From assembly GCA_947372155.1 (NCBI GenBank), contig CANBSM010000096.1:1-9210 (forward strand): a DNA stretch of 9,210 nucleotides, written 5' to 3'. Source of the stretch: Burkholderiaceae bacterium (GTDB lineage: Bacteria; Pseudomonadota; Gammaproteobacteria; Burkholderiales; Burkholderiaceae). Shown here one piece after another: positions 1 through 5,639 of this stretch; positions within the stretch are counted from its first letter, which is position 1; each line of letters begins with the position of its first letter. The notes under the pieces were generated by a model that saw only the letters and a program-made list of their open reading frames with translations, made no database searches and was not told the origin of the DNA. A program made the position numbers and the translations under genes.

Positions 1-21
1 ATACAAACTGAACGTAAATAG
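1..21 (+). CDS. 3' end of an upstream gene, possibly hscA (partial)
   Basis: Frame 1 reads six codons (IQTERK) and a TAG stop, 9 bp before the fdx start. In ISC operons the gene before fdx is normally hscA, the Hsp70-type chaperone for Fe-S scaffold protein IscU, so this may be its last residues. Six residues cannot identify a protein, and another frame stays open across this stretch. The call rests on position only. Confidence 0.3.
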   Translation: MQTERK

Positions 22-30
22 AAAAGAATC

Positions 31-369
31 ATGACTCAAATCGTTGTACTACCGCATAGTGAGTATTGTCCTGAAGGTGCAGTTGTTGAGGTTGCCCCAG
101 GCACTTCAATTTGCGAAGCCTTATTAGAGAATGACATTCCGATTGAGCACGCTTGCGACATGGTGTGCGCCTGCACTACTTGTCACGTGATTGTGAAAGA
201 AGGTTTTCAAAGCCTTAATCCTCCTGATGAGAATGAGGAAGACATGCTTGATCGCGCTTGGGGCTTAAACCCGCAGTCCCGTTTATCTTGCCAAGCCATT
301 GTCGCTAAACAAGATTTAGTGATTGAAATCCCCAAATATTCAATCAATCACGCCAAAGAGAATCACTGA
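31..369 (+). CDS. fdx: ISC-type [2Fe-2S] ferredoxin
   Basis: This is a 112-residue adrenodoxin-like ferredoxin, the usual length for the Fdx of the isc iron-sulfur assembly operon. The cluster ligands are clear: Cys42, Cys48 and Cys51 in the segment HACDMVCACTTCH, and Cys87 in RLSCQA. Cys46 matches the extra non-ligand cysteine of E. coli Fdx, and the numbering is identical to the E. coli protein. Fdx is a cytosolic one-electron carrier that feeds electrons to cluster assembly on IscU. The ATG at 31 has a weak purine-rich ribosome site (AGAAAAG) and sits 9 bp after the preceding stop, which suggests it is the distal gene of a longer operon outside the window. A strong terminator follows at about 488. 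No iscX is seen downstream. Identification is firm. Whether it also serves other enzymes is unknown. Confidence 0.95.
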   Translation: MTQIVVLPHSEYCPEGAVVEVAPGTSICEALLENDIPIEHACDMVCACTTCHVIVKEGFQSLNPPDENEEDMLDRAWGLNPQSRLSCQAIVAKQDLVIEIPKYSINHAKENH

Positions 370-410
370 TGCACCAAAATAATGCATTCATGCCTACAAT
401 CATGCAAACT

Positions 411-439
411 TTGTAAGACGTTATTTCTGGCGGTACTAA
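411..439 (+). promoter_or_regulatory. possible sigma70-like promoter in the fdx 3' region
   Basis: TTGTAA at 411-416 and TACTAA at 434-439 are separated by exactly 17 bases. The first matches the -35 consensus at four of six positions, but the second matches the -10 consensus at only three. A start near 446 would give a transcript of about 65-70 nt ending at the terminator at 488-512, with an unpaired-looking CCTCC at 471-475. This may be chance, and the stretch may simply be the fdx 3' untranslated region. Confidence 0.2.
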
Positions 440-487
440 TATGAAGTTGTAGTTCATTCTTTAGGTAGTGCCTCCAAAAAATCTTTT

Positions 488-512
488 AAGCCATCCTTCG
501 GGGTGGCTTTTT
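488..512 (+). terminator. Rho-independent terminator after fdx
   Basis: GCCATCC (490-496), a TTCG tetraloop (497-500) and GGGTGGC (501-507) form a 7-bp stem with one G-T pair. AA/TT flanks at 488-489 and 508-509 extend it, and it runs into TTTTTCTTTT. This is a classic intrinsic terminator for plus-strand transcripts, about 120 bp after the fdx stop. Confidence 0.88.
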
Positions 513-532
513 CTTTTCCTTCTTAAGAAAAG

Positions 533-556
533 AAAAAGCCTCGCATTGCGAGGCTT
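533..556 (-). terminator. Rho-independent terminator after cysN
   Basis: GCCTCGC (538-544) and GCGAGGC (548-554) form a perfect 7-bp stem with a 3-base loop. On the minus strand it is followed by TTTTTCTTTTC. It lies 21 bp beyond the cysN stop and ends the sulfate operon. Its U-tract faces that of the fdx terminator, and the two tracts form part of one inverted repeat (505-518 with 527-540). Confidence 0.9.
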
Positions 557-577
557 GGTTGTGAAGCAGGCTAGAAG

Positions 578-1939
578 TTACTGTGCAACCGCTTCACGAA
601 TCATGCCTGCAGCGACAGTATGGTTGGTCGCCTCATCAATCAAGATGAATGCACCAGTACGCTGAGATTGATCAAACATGTCAGCAACAATCGGCTTTTG
701 CAAGATGAAATTAACTCGACCAATCTCATTGGTAGATAGCGCTTGGATATCACTTGCTTGAGATAGTGTTTGTACATCTAGGACTTGTTGAATATTCTTT
801 ACTTTTGCACCAACGGTATTGGTGGTGTGACGTAAGGCATATTTACGACTCAAGGAAAGTGGCTCACTATCTAACCAGCATAAGTCGGCCGATAGTTGTT
901 TGCTTAGTACCGGCGGATTGCTATCTTCCACACTAACAAATAAAGAGCCGCGTGATACATCAATATCTTCAGATAATTGAATCGCTACGGCTTGACCAGT
1001 TTGCGCAAAATCCACAGCATTATTGCCATTGGTTTGTTTGCTGCTGGAGCGATTACCTAGATAAATCTCTGTAACAGTCGCCTCTGAGCCGCTTGGAAGA
1101 ACCTTAATCTTTTGCCCCTTGCGAATGCTGCCTGACTCAATTTCACCAAGGTAACCGCGGAAGTCATCTGAAGCACTACCATCCTGACGGGCAACGTATT
1201 GCACTGGGAAGCGTAGTGCTAGTTTTTCAGACTCAGGGCTAGTATCTAAACTTTCTAACCACTCAAGCAGGGTAGGGCCTTTGTACCAGGGGGTATTTTT
1301 GCTTGCAGTAACTACGTTAGCACCAAGCAACGCAGAGATCGGAATCAACGTTGGCTTAGGTAAACCAATTTTTTGAGTCAAATCTTCAATCGCAATCTTG
1401 ATGGTGTTGAAGACTTTCTCATCAAACTCATACAAGTCCATTTTATTTACTGCAAATACGGCATGACGTAAGCCTAGTAAATGCACAATAGCGGCATGAC
1501 GTTTTGTTTGCGCTAGCAAGGTTGCGGGTGTGGTGTTGAGATCAACACGTGTTGCATCAACCAAAATGACGGCAACATCAGATTGAGATGCACCAGTCAC
1601 TAAGTTACGAGTGTATTGCTCGTGACCTGGAGCATCAGCAACAATGAACTTACGCTTTGGAGTGGAGAAGTAGCGATAGGCAACATCAATCGTGATGCCT
1701 TGCTCACGCTCAGCCTCTAGGCCATCGGTGAGGAGGGCTAGATCAACGCCTGCATCAGATGAGGTGACGCGCGCATGCTTAGTCTTTGAAAGAGATTCCA
1801 GTTGATCTACTAAAATAGACTTGGTGTCATAGAGCAAGCGCCCAATTAGAGTGCTTTTGCCATCATCTACGCTACCTGCGGTGATGAAGCGTACAACGTT
1901 TTGGTGAGAATTGTCAGAATGCATTTGATTGGTATTCAT
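578..1939 (-). CDS. cysN: sulfate adenylyltransferase subunit 1 (GTPase subunit)
   Basis: CysN is the GTP-hydrolysing subunit of ATP sulfurylase. With CysD it makes adenosine 5'-phosphosulfate (APS) from sulfate and ATP in the cytosol. All GTPase motifs of this EF-Tu-like protein are visible: P-loop GSVDDGKS (22-29), switch I GITID (81-85), DAPGH (102-106), NKMD (165-168) and SAL (202-204). Beta-barrel domains follow from about residue 240. At 453 residues it is slightly shorter than E. coli CysN, and it ends without the APS kinase (CysC) domain found in fused CysNC proteins. The ATG overlaps the cysD stop as TGATG, so translation is probably coupled. An AGAAGG ribosome site lies inside the end of cysD. 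It is the last gene of the operon and is followed by a strong terminator. Confidence 0.96.
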   Translation of the reverse strand: MNTNQMHSDNSHQNVVRFITAGSVDDGKSTLIGRLLYDTKSILVDQLESLSKTKHARVTSSDAGVDLALLTDGLEAEREQGITIDVAYRYFSTPKRKFIVADAPGHEQYTRNLVTGASQSDVAVILVDATRVDLNTTPATLLAQTKRHAAIVHLLGLRHAVFAVNKMDLYEFDEKVFNTIKIAIEDLTQKIGLPKPTLIPISALLGANVVTASKNTPWYKGPTLLEWLESLDTSPESEKLALRFPVQYVARQDGSASDDFRGYLGEIESGSIRKGQKIKVLPSGSEATVTEIYLGNRSSSKQTNGNNAVDFAQTGQAVAIQLSEDIDVSRGSLFVSVEDSNPPVLSKQLSADLCWLDSEPLSLSRKYALRHTTNTVGAKVKNIQQVLDVQTLSQASDIQALSTNEIGRVNFILQKPIVADMFDQSQRTGAFILIDEATNHTVAAGMIREAVAQ

Positions 1940-2862
1940 CAGAAGTAACCTTCTTTCTTACGGCGCTCCATGGATGCCTCATTGGTTTGGTCGTCCATGC
2001 GAGTTGCGCCACGTTCAGTAATTTCGGTGATAGCAGTCTCAGCGATGATCTCTATTGGAGTTGCAGCAGTGCTCAATACTGGGCAGGTACAGCTGATATC
2101 GCCAACAGTTCTAAAGCGAACACTGAGTACTTCGCTCACATCGCCAGGTGCCTTTGGAGTTACATCCGTGACTGGAACCAATAAATTATTTTTCTTCACC
2201 ACTTCGCGTTTGTGTGTGTAGTAGATGCTTGGGAGCTCTAATTTCTCACGTGAGATGTATTGCCAGATATCGAGCTCTGTCCAGTTTGAGATAGGGAACA
2301 CACGCATATTCTCGCCCTTAGCGATCCTTGCGTTATAAAGATTCCAGAGTTCTGGGCGTTGCGCCTTGGGATCCCATTGACCAAATTCATCGCGGAAGGA
2401 GAAGATACGCTCCTTAGCGCGAGCTTTTTCCTCATCGCGACGGGCACCACCCATCAGGGCATCAAATTCATGCTCAGCAATAGCCTCTAAGAGGGTTACC
2501 GCTTGAGCAGCATTTCGTGAATCAGTTTCCTTACGCAAACGTACAGTACCTTTTTTGATAGAGTCTTCAACGTGACCCACAATCAGCTTTACGCCAGTCT
2601 TTTCCACTACGGCATCACGATAGGCGATCACTTCAGGATAGTTGTGACCGGTATCAATATGCAAAATTGGAAATGGCAGCTTTACAGGGCGGTCGCCAAA
2701 CTGAAAGGCTTTGCGTGCCAAGTGAAACATCACGATGGAATCTTTCCCGCCTGAAAACAGCATGGCCGGGTTGGAGCACTGCGCTACCACTTCACGGATG
2801 ATATAAATGGACTCAGCTTCAAGCCAATCTAAGTGATCATCAAGTAATTTTTGTTCTGACAT
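1939..2862 (-). CDS. cysD: sulfate adenylyltransferase subunit 2
   Basis: CysD is the catalytic subunit of the heterodimeric ATP sulfurylase and binds ATP and sulfate to form APS and pyrophosphate. The 307-residue length fits the family (about 302 in E. coli). The PP-loop SGGKDS is at residues 37-42, HIDTGHNYPE at 68-77, and the family signature GGARRDEEKARAKER at 138-152. The C-terminus ends in RRKKEGYF, also typical. The ATG at 2862 has only a weak ribosome site, but upstream in-frame sequence is short and the N-terminus aligns with the family. It lies 35 bp after cysH and overlaps cysN by one base. With cysN it forms one functional unit whose product goes to CysH. Confidence 0.96.
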   Translation of the reverse strand: MSEQKLLDDHLDWLEAESIYIIREVVAQCSNPAMLFSGGKDSIVMFHLARKAFQFGDRPVKLPFPILHIDTGHNYPEVIAYRDAVVEKTGVKLIVGHVEDSIKKGTVRLRKETDSRNAAQAVTLLEAIAEHEFDALMGGARRDEEKARAKERIFSFRDEFGQWDPKAQRPELWNLYNARIAKGENMRVFPISNWTELDIWQYISREKLELPSIYYTHKREVVKKNNLLVPVTDVTPKAPGDVSEVLSVRFRTVGDISCTCPVLSTAATPIEIIAETAITEITERGATRMDDQTNEASMERRKKEGYF

Positions 2863-2897
2863 TCTGTAAGTTGTTTCTACTCAGTTTTAATGATTGA

Positions 2898-3626
2898 TTA
2901 TTTATTAACATGTAAGCCACATTCCTTGCTATCGCTTTGCAACCACCACCAGCGACCTGCACGGATATCTTCACCCTTTTTCACTTGACGGGTGCAAGGC
3001 TCGCAGCCAATGCTAGGGTAGCCCTTGAGGTGTAGTGGGTGAATAGGAACATTTTCTTGTTTGATGTAAGCCCAGATATCGGCTTCAGTCCAATCAAATA
3101 AGGGATTGAATTTTGCGATGCCTCTTGCATCATCTTGTTCTTCAAAATTGAGTTCAGTACGGGTAGTAGATTGCTCGCGACGTTGGCCGGTAATCCAGGC
3201 ATCAGCGCCAAGTAATGCAGCATTTAGCGGTTTAATCTTGCGCGCACCACAACATGCTTTCTTGGGGGCTTCACCATCGTAAAAACCATTCATGCCATAT
3301 TGCTCGATGAATGCTTGCACATCCCCTTCTTTTGGGTAAACCTTTTCAATTGATACGCCGTAGCGATCTTCAGTAGTCTTGACCATATCTACGGTTTCTT
3401 GATGAAGGCGACCAGTAGCCAAGGTAAATAGCTTGATATTGGCTTTTGCCTTGCTGATGGAATCAGTTACCACCATGTCTTCAGCAGCCAGGCTAGTTGC
3501 AAAGCGAACGTCTGCAAAACGTTCTGAAATATCTACTAAGCGTTTCTTAAGGGCGGTAGATTTCTTAGCAAGCTCTGCGGTATTAAGAGTGCTTGGCGGA
3601 ATCGACCAAAATTCTGGAGCAATCAT
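2898..3626 (-). CDS. cysH: APS reductase, [4Fe-4S] assimilatory type
   Basis: This 242-residue protein belongs to the PAPS/APS reductase family. Two cysteine pairs, Cys125-Cys126 (KACCGARK) and Cys208/Cys211 (GCEPC), are the cluster ligands of the [4Fe-4S] APS-reductase branch. PAPS-specific enzymes such as E. coli CysH lack them. The catalytic cysteine is Cys236 in the C-terminal ECGLH motif. Family experience says such enzymes reduce APS to sulfite with thioredoxin. This fits the absence of a CysC kinase domain or gene in the operon. The start overlaps the stop of the permease gene as ATGA (4 bp), indicating coupling, and cysD follows after 35 bp. The ligand pattern is seen directly. Substrate choice (APS rather than PAPS) is inferred from it. 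Confidence 0.94.
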   Translation of the reverse strand: MIAPEFWSIPPSTLNTAELAKKSTALKKRLVDISERFADVRFATSLAAEDMVVTDSISKAKANIKLFTLATGRLHQETVDMVKTTEDRYGVSIEKVYPKEGDVQAFIEQYGMNGFYDGEAPKKACCGARKIKPLNAALLGADAWITGQRREQSTTRTELNFEEQDDARGIAKFNPLFDWTEADIWAYIKQENVPIHPLHLKGYPSIGCEPCTRQVKKGEDIRAGRWWWLQSDSKECGLHVNK

Positions 3627-4417
3627 GAGGTAACTAATTTAATTCCGACTAAAAATAAGGTTGCCGCAAGAGTGGTCCTAGTCGCGCGTTCTGATAAGGT
3701 GCTGGATAACTTAGCGCCAAGCCAAATTGCAGGTACTGAACCTAGCAAAAGACCGAATAACAAGTCAAAGTGCACGTTACCAAGCCACCAGTGACCGGCA
3801 CCAGCCAGGGCTGTAAGCGGAACTGCATAGGCTATATCGGTGCCGGCAACTTGGGCGGGCTTAAGGTATGGATACAGAACCAAAATAAGCGTTGCGCCAA
3901 TTGCGCCTGCCCCGATTGATGAAACAGTTACTAGTACACCAATCACAGCGCCAACAGTAATGGTCGCGATTTTTAAATTGGTACCGCTAGGTAAAAAGTT
4001 GGGGTTGTCTTGCACCCATTTCAAAATCTTAGTCCTAAACAAAAGTGATGCCGCTGTTAGCAAGACGGAAATGCCAATCGAAATACTAATCAAATGATTG
4101 AAGTTCTTTGAAACTGGACCAACATACTTGAGGACAAGGATAGAGAATATTGCAGTGGTAAGACTACCAGCACAAAGAAGGCGAACAATATCCCAGCGAA
4201 CATTGCCATGAAGTCTGTGAGCAGCAGTGCCAAATCCTTTGGTGATGGCAGCAAAGGCTAAGTCAGTTCCAACCGCAGTAGTTGGTGCTACACCAAAGAT
4301 AATTGTGAGCAATGGAGTCATTAATGAGCCACCGCCAACACCTGTCATTCCCACCAATAAGCCAACCAGGGCGCCAGAAATAATAAATTGCGAAGAGTCT
4401 ATAAAAAATTGGATCAT
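3623..4417 (-). CDS. TauE/SafE (DUF81) family permease, likely sulfate or sulfite transport
   Basis: This is a 264-residue, very hydrophobic inner-membrane protein with about seven or eight helices and the family's internal duplication. The first half has GVGGGSLMTP (26-35), GTDLAFAAITK (50-60) and HGNVRW (70-75). The second half has SSIGAGAIGA (166-175), GTDIAYAVPLT (192-202) and LGNVHF (212-217). Members move sulfur oxyanions or organosulfonates. A member in the Corynebacterium cys cluster (called CysZ there) is proposed as a sulfate importer, while others export sulfite. Placement directly before cysH, with a 4-bp overlap, argues for a role in sulfate uptake or in disposing of excess sulfite. 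The sequence does not decide direction or substrate. The ATG at 4417 is preceded by an AGAGG ribosome site. No ABC sulfate transporter genes are in the window. Confidence 0.85.
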   Translation of the reverse strand: MIQFFIDSSQFIISGALVGLLVGMTGVGGGSLMTPLLTIIFGVAPTTAVGTDLAFAAITKGFGTAAHRLHGNVRWDIVRLLCAGSLTTAIFSILVLKYVGPVSKNFNHLISISIGISVLLTAASLLFRTKILKWVQDNPNFLPSGTNLKIATITVGAVIGVLVTVSSIGAGAIGATLILVLYPYLKPAQVAGTDIAYAVPLTALAGAGHWWLGNVHFDLLFGLLLGSVPAIWLGAKLSSTLSERATRTTLAATLFLVGIKLVTS

Positions 4418-4435
4418 GATATTTGCCTCTCTTGC

Positions 4436-4600
4436 TTAAGCAAATGATTGCTCGAATTCTTCGAGCTTGATTGCGTTCATGAGAAACAAAATTTGACGCT
4501 GAAAGCTTTTGCGCTCTTCAACTTGATCATGAGGTAAGCGATCATGCTGACGCAGTAAATTAGTGATAACTGGATTGAAGTGTTCTCTGACTGGTGACAT
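4436..4600 (-). CDS. small 54-residue protein leading the sulfate operon, function unknown
   Basis: Read on the minus strand, an ATG at 4600 opens 54 codons ending in TAA at 4436. A good ribosome site (AAGGAA, 4606-4611) lies 5 bases before the ATG. The protein starts MSPVREHFNPVI, is soluble-looking and charged, and has a probable amphipathic helical C-terminal half (QVEERKSFQRQILFLMNAI, then KLEEFEQSFA). There is no signal peptide, membrane segment or cysteine. I do not recognise a family. The stop is 18 bp before the permease start, so it should be co-transcribed with the permease and cysHDN as first gene of the operon. Candidate roles, all speculative, are a small partner of the permease or enzymes, or a translated leader. 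The ribosome site sits inside an inverted repeat. Reality of the gene is supported by ribosome site, spacing and position, not by homology. Confidence 0.7.
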   Translation of the reverse strand: MSPVREHFNPVITNLLRQHDRLPHDQVEERKSFQRQILFLMNAIKLEEFEQSFA

Positions 4601-4607
4601 TGCAATT

Positions 4608-4644
4608 CCTTGGTAAATAGCTCGTTAAGGAGAATTTACCAAGG
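4608..4644. repeat. 11-bp perfect inverted repeat covering the ribosome site of the small gene
   Basis: CCTTGGTAAAT (4608-4618) and ATTTACCAAGG (4634-4644) are exact reverse complements separated by 15 bases. In the minus-strand transcript they would form an 11-bp hairpin whose 3' arm contains AAGG, the core of the AAGGAA ribosome site just before the ATG at 4600. The loop carries TCCTT, which could instead pair with AAGGA of the same site. It could be an mRNA switch or a DNA operator. Confidence 0.75.
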
Positions 4645-4647
4645 CGT

Positions 4648-4701
4648 CTATATATCCACAAGGAATATATAGCGATATCTAAATTACTTTTAGATATATA
4701 G
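4648..4701. repeat. cluster of CTATATATC-type repeats in alternating orientation
   Basis: CTATATATC occurs at 4648-4656 (+) and 4693-4701 (-), with CTATATATT at 4664-4672 (-). The first and third form an imperfect dyad around ACAA (4658-4661). ATATCTAAA (4675-4683) and TTTAGATAT (4689-4697) form a second, perfect 9-bp dyad. Such a row of half-sites before a cys operon is what a multi-site LysR-type activator might use. The identity of the regulator is inference. Confidence 0.5.
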
Positions 4702-4710
4702 ATGAACTGA

Positions 4711-5487
4711 TTACTTCTCTACGAATGCACGTTCAAAGACGTAGTCACCCATTTGGCCTAGGCTTGGAGAAACCTTAAAGCCCTTGGCATCTAGCATCTC
4801 CGAAGTTTCTTTGAGCATAGAGGGGCTACCGCAAATCATGGCCCGATCCACCGCTGGATCAAGCGGTGGCAAGCCAATATCTTTAAAGAGCTGACCGGAT
4901 TCAATTGCAGTAGTGAGGCGACCAGTGTGCTTGAATGCTTCGCGTGTCACCGTTGGGTAATAGATTAGTTTTTCACGAATGAGTTCACCCAAGAATTCAT
5001 CTTGAGTGAGTTCGTCTCGGATGTAATCGGCATAAGCCAATTCGCTAACTAGACGAACACCATGAATGAGAACAACCTTCTCAAACTTTTCATAAGTTTC
5101 TGGATCGCGAATGATGCTCATAAATGGAGCCAAACCAGTACCGGTACTAAATAGGTAGAGATGCTTTCCTGGGTTCAGATCATCGAGCACCAATGTGCCA
5201 ACCGATTTTTCGCTCACCAAGATTGGATCGCCTACTTGAATCTTCTGGAGACGTGATGTCAACGGACCATCTTGCACTTTAATACTCAAGAATTCCAAAT
5301 GCTCTTCATAGTTCGGGCTAGCAACGCTATAAGCACGCACCAAAGGTTTGCCTTCAACCTCGAGACCGATCATCAGGAAATGGCCACTGCGAAAACGCAA
5401 GCCCTTGTTACGGGTGGTGGTAAAGCTAAAAAGAGTGTCGTTCCAATGATGAACGGTTAAAACGGTTTCGGTGTTATATGCGGCCAT
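4711..5487 (-). CDS. fpr: ferredoxin/flavodoxin-NADP+ reductase
   Basis: This FAD enzyme moves electrons between NADPH and ferredoxin or flavodoxin in the cytosol. From the ATG at 5487 it has 258 residues, the usual length of the Azotobacter/Pseudomonas-type Fpr. Family motifs are RAYSVASPNYEEHLEF (FAD-binding RxYS), GTGLAPFMSIIRDPE (NADP-binding), MICGSPSML and the C-terminal AFVEK tail of this bacterial subclass. The open frame continues upstream to a GTG at 5535, adding 16 residues (IFEDNQCFAKLTKLS). I prefer the ATG because the extension is not typical and the GTG lies next to a CCCC/GGGG dyad, though neither start has a strong ribosome site. It lies on the same strand just before the sulfate operon, separated by 110 bp with no convincing terminator. 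Members often answer to oxidative stress or supply Fe-S enzymes. Its partner here is unknown and could include Fdx. Confidence 0.93.
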   Translation of the reverse strand: MAAYNTETVLTVHHWNDTLFSFTTTRNKGLRFRSGHFLMIGLEVEGKPLVRAYSVASPNYEEHLEFLSIKVQDGPLTSRLQKIQVGDPILVSEKSVGTLVLDDLNPGKHLYLFSTGTGLAPFMSIIRDPETYEKFEKVVLIHGVRLVSELAYADYIRDELTQDEFLGELIREKLIYYPTVTREAFKHTGRLTTAIESGQLFKDIGLPPLDPAVDRAMICGSPSMLKETSEMLDAKGFKVSPSLGQMGDYVFERAFVEK

Positions 5488-5639
5488 AGAAAGCTTAGTC
5501 AATTTTGCAAAACATTGATTATCCTCAAAAATCACCCCATTTCCGGGGGATTGACGGATTAACTTTTCATATCCAATGCACTTTTAGTAATAAAGCCAAG
5601 ATTTGGGGCTTTAAAGGCTGATGCCACTATGATTGGGTA

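Larger units (their letters stand above)
4601..4710 (-). promoter_or_regulatory. control region of the sulfate-assimilation operon
   Basis: The 110 bp between the fpr stop and the small-protein start is the only plausible place for the operon promoter. It is very AT-rich between 4647 and 4701 and holds several inverted repeats, described separately. One possible -10 box on the minus strand is TATATT (4664-4669), with only a poor -35 (TAAAAG, 4687-4692) 17 bases upstream, as expected for an activator-dependent promoter. Cys genes of proteobacteria are commonly activated by the LysR-type regulator CysB, which binds AT-rich dyads. That is an inference here, and no start site can be fixed from sequence alone. 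Confidence 0.55.

Noticed and set aside
369..416. 15-codon reading frame starting in TGATG at the fdx stop
   Set aside because: The overlap resembles translational coupling, but the peptide is only 15 residues, has no recognisable family, and is not at the length of IscX, the protein sometimes encoded after fdx.
1970..2221. 83-residue plus-strand open frame opposite cysD
   Set aside because: It is antisense to a clearly conserved gene, has no family resemblance, and overlaps another spurious frame on the same strand.
2981..3223. 80-residue open frame on the same strand inside cysH
   Set aside because: It lies wholly within cysH in another frame and has no ribosome site. cysH has all catalytic residues, so the second frame is a by-product.
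4675..4697. 9-bp dyad after fpr considered as its terminator
   Set aside because: The stem is almost entirely A-T pairs and no U-tract follows on the minus strand, so it is a weak terminator. An operator role is at least as likely.
4600..4710. Cysteine-rich leader peptide or sulfur riboswitch before the sulfate operon
   Set aside because: No ATG or GTG-started short frame with clustered cysteine codons was found, and I could not recognise a SAM-type riboswitch core in this 110-bp spacer.
5592..5612. AAAGCC/GGCTTT dyad between fpr and dsbB considered as a terminator
   Set aside because: The flanking genes diverge, so no transcript needs ending here, and no U-tract follows on either strand.
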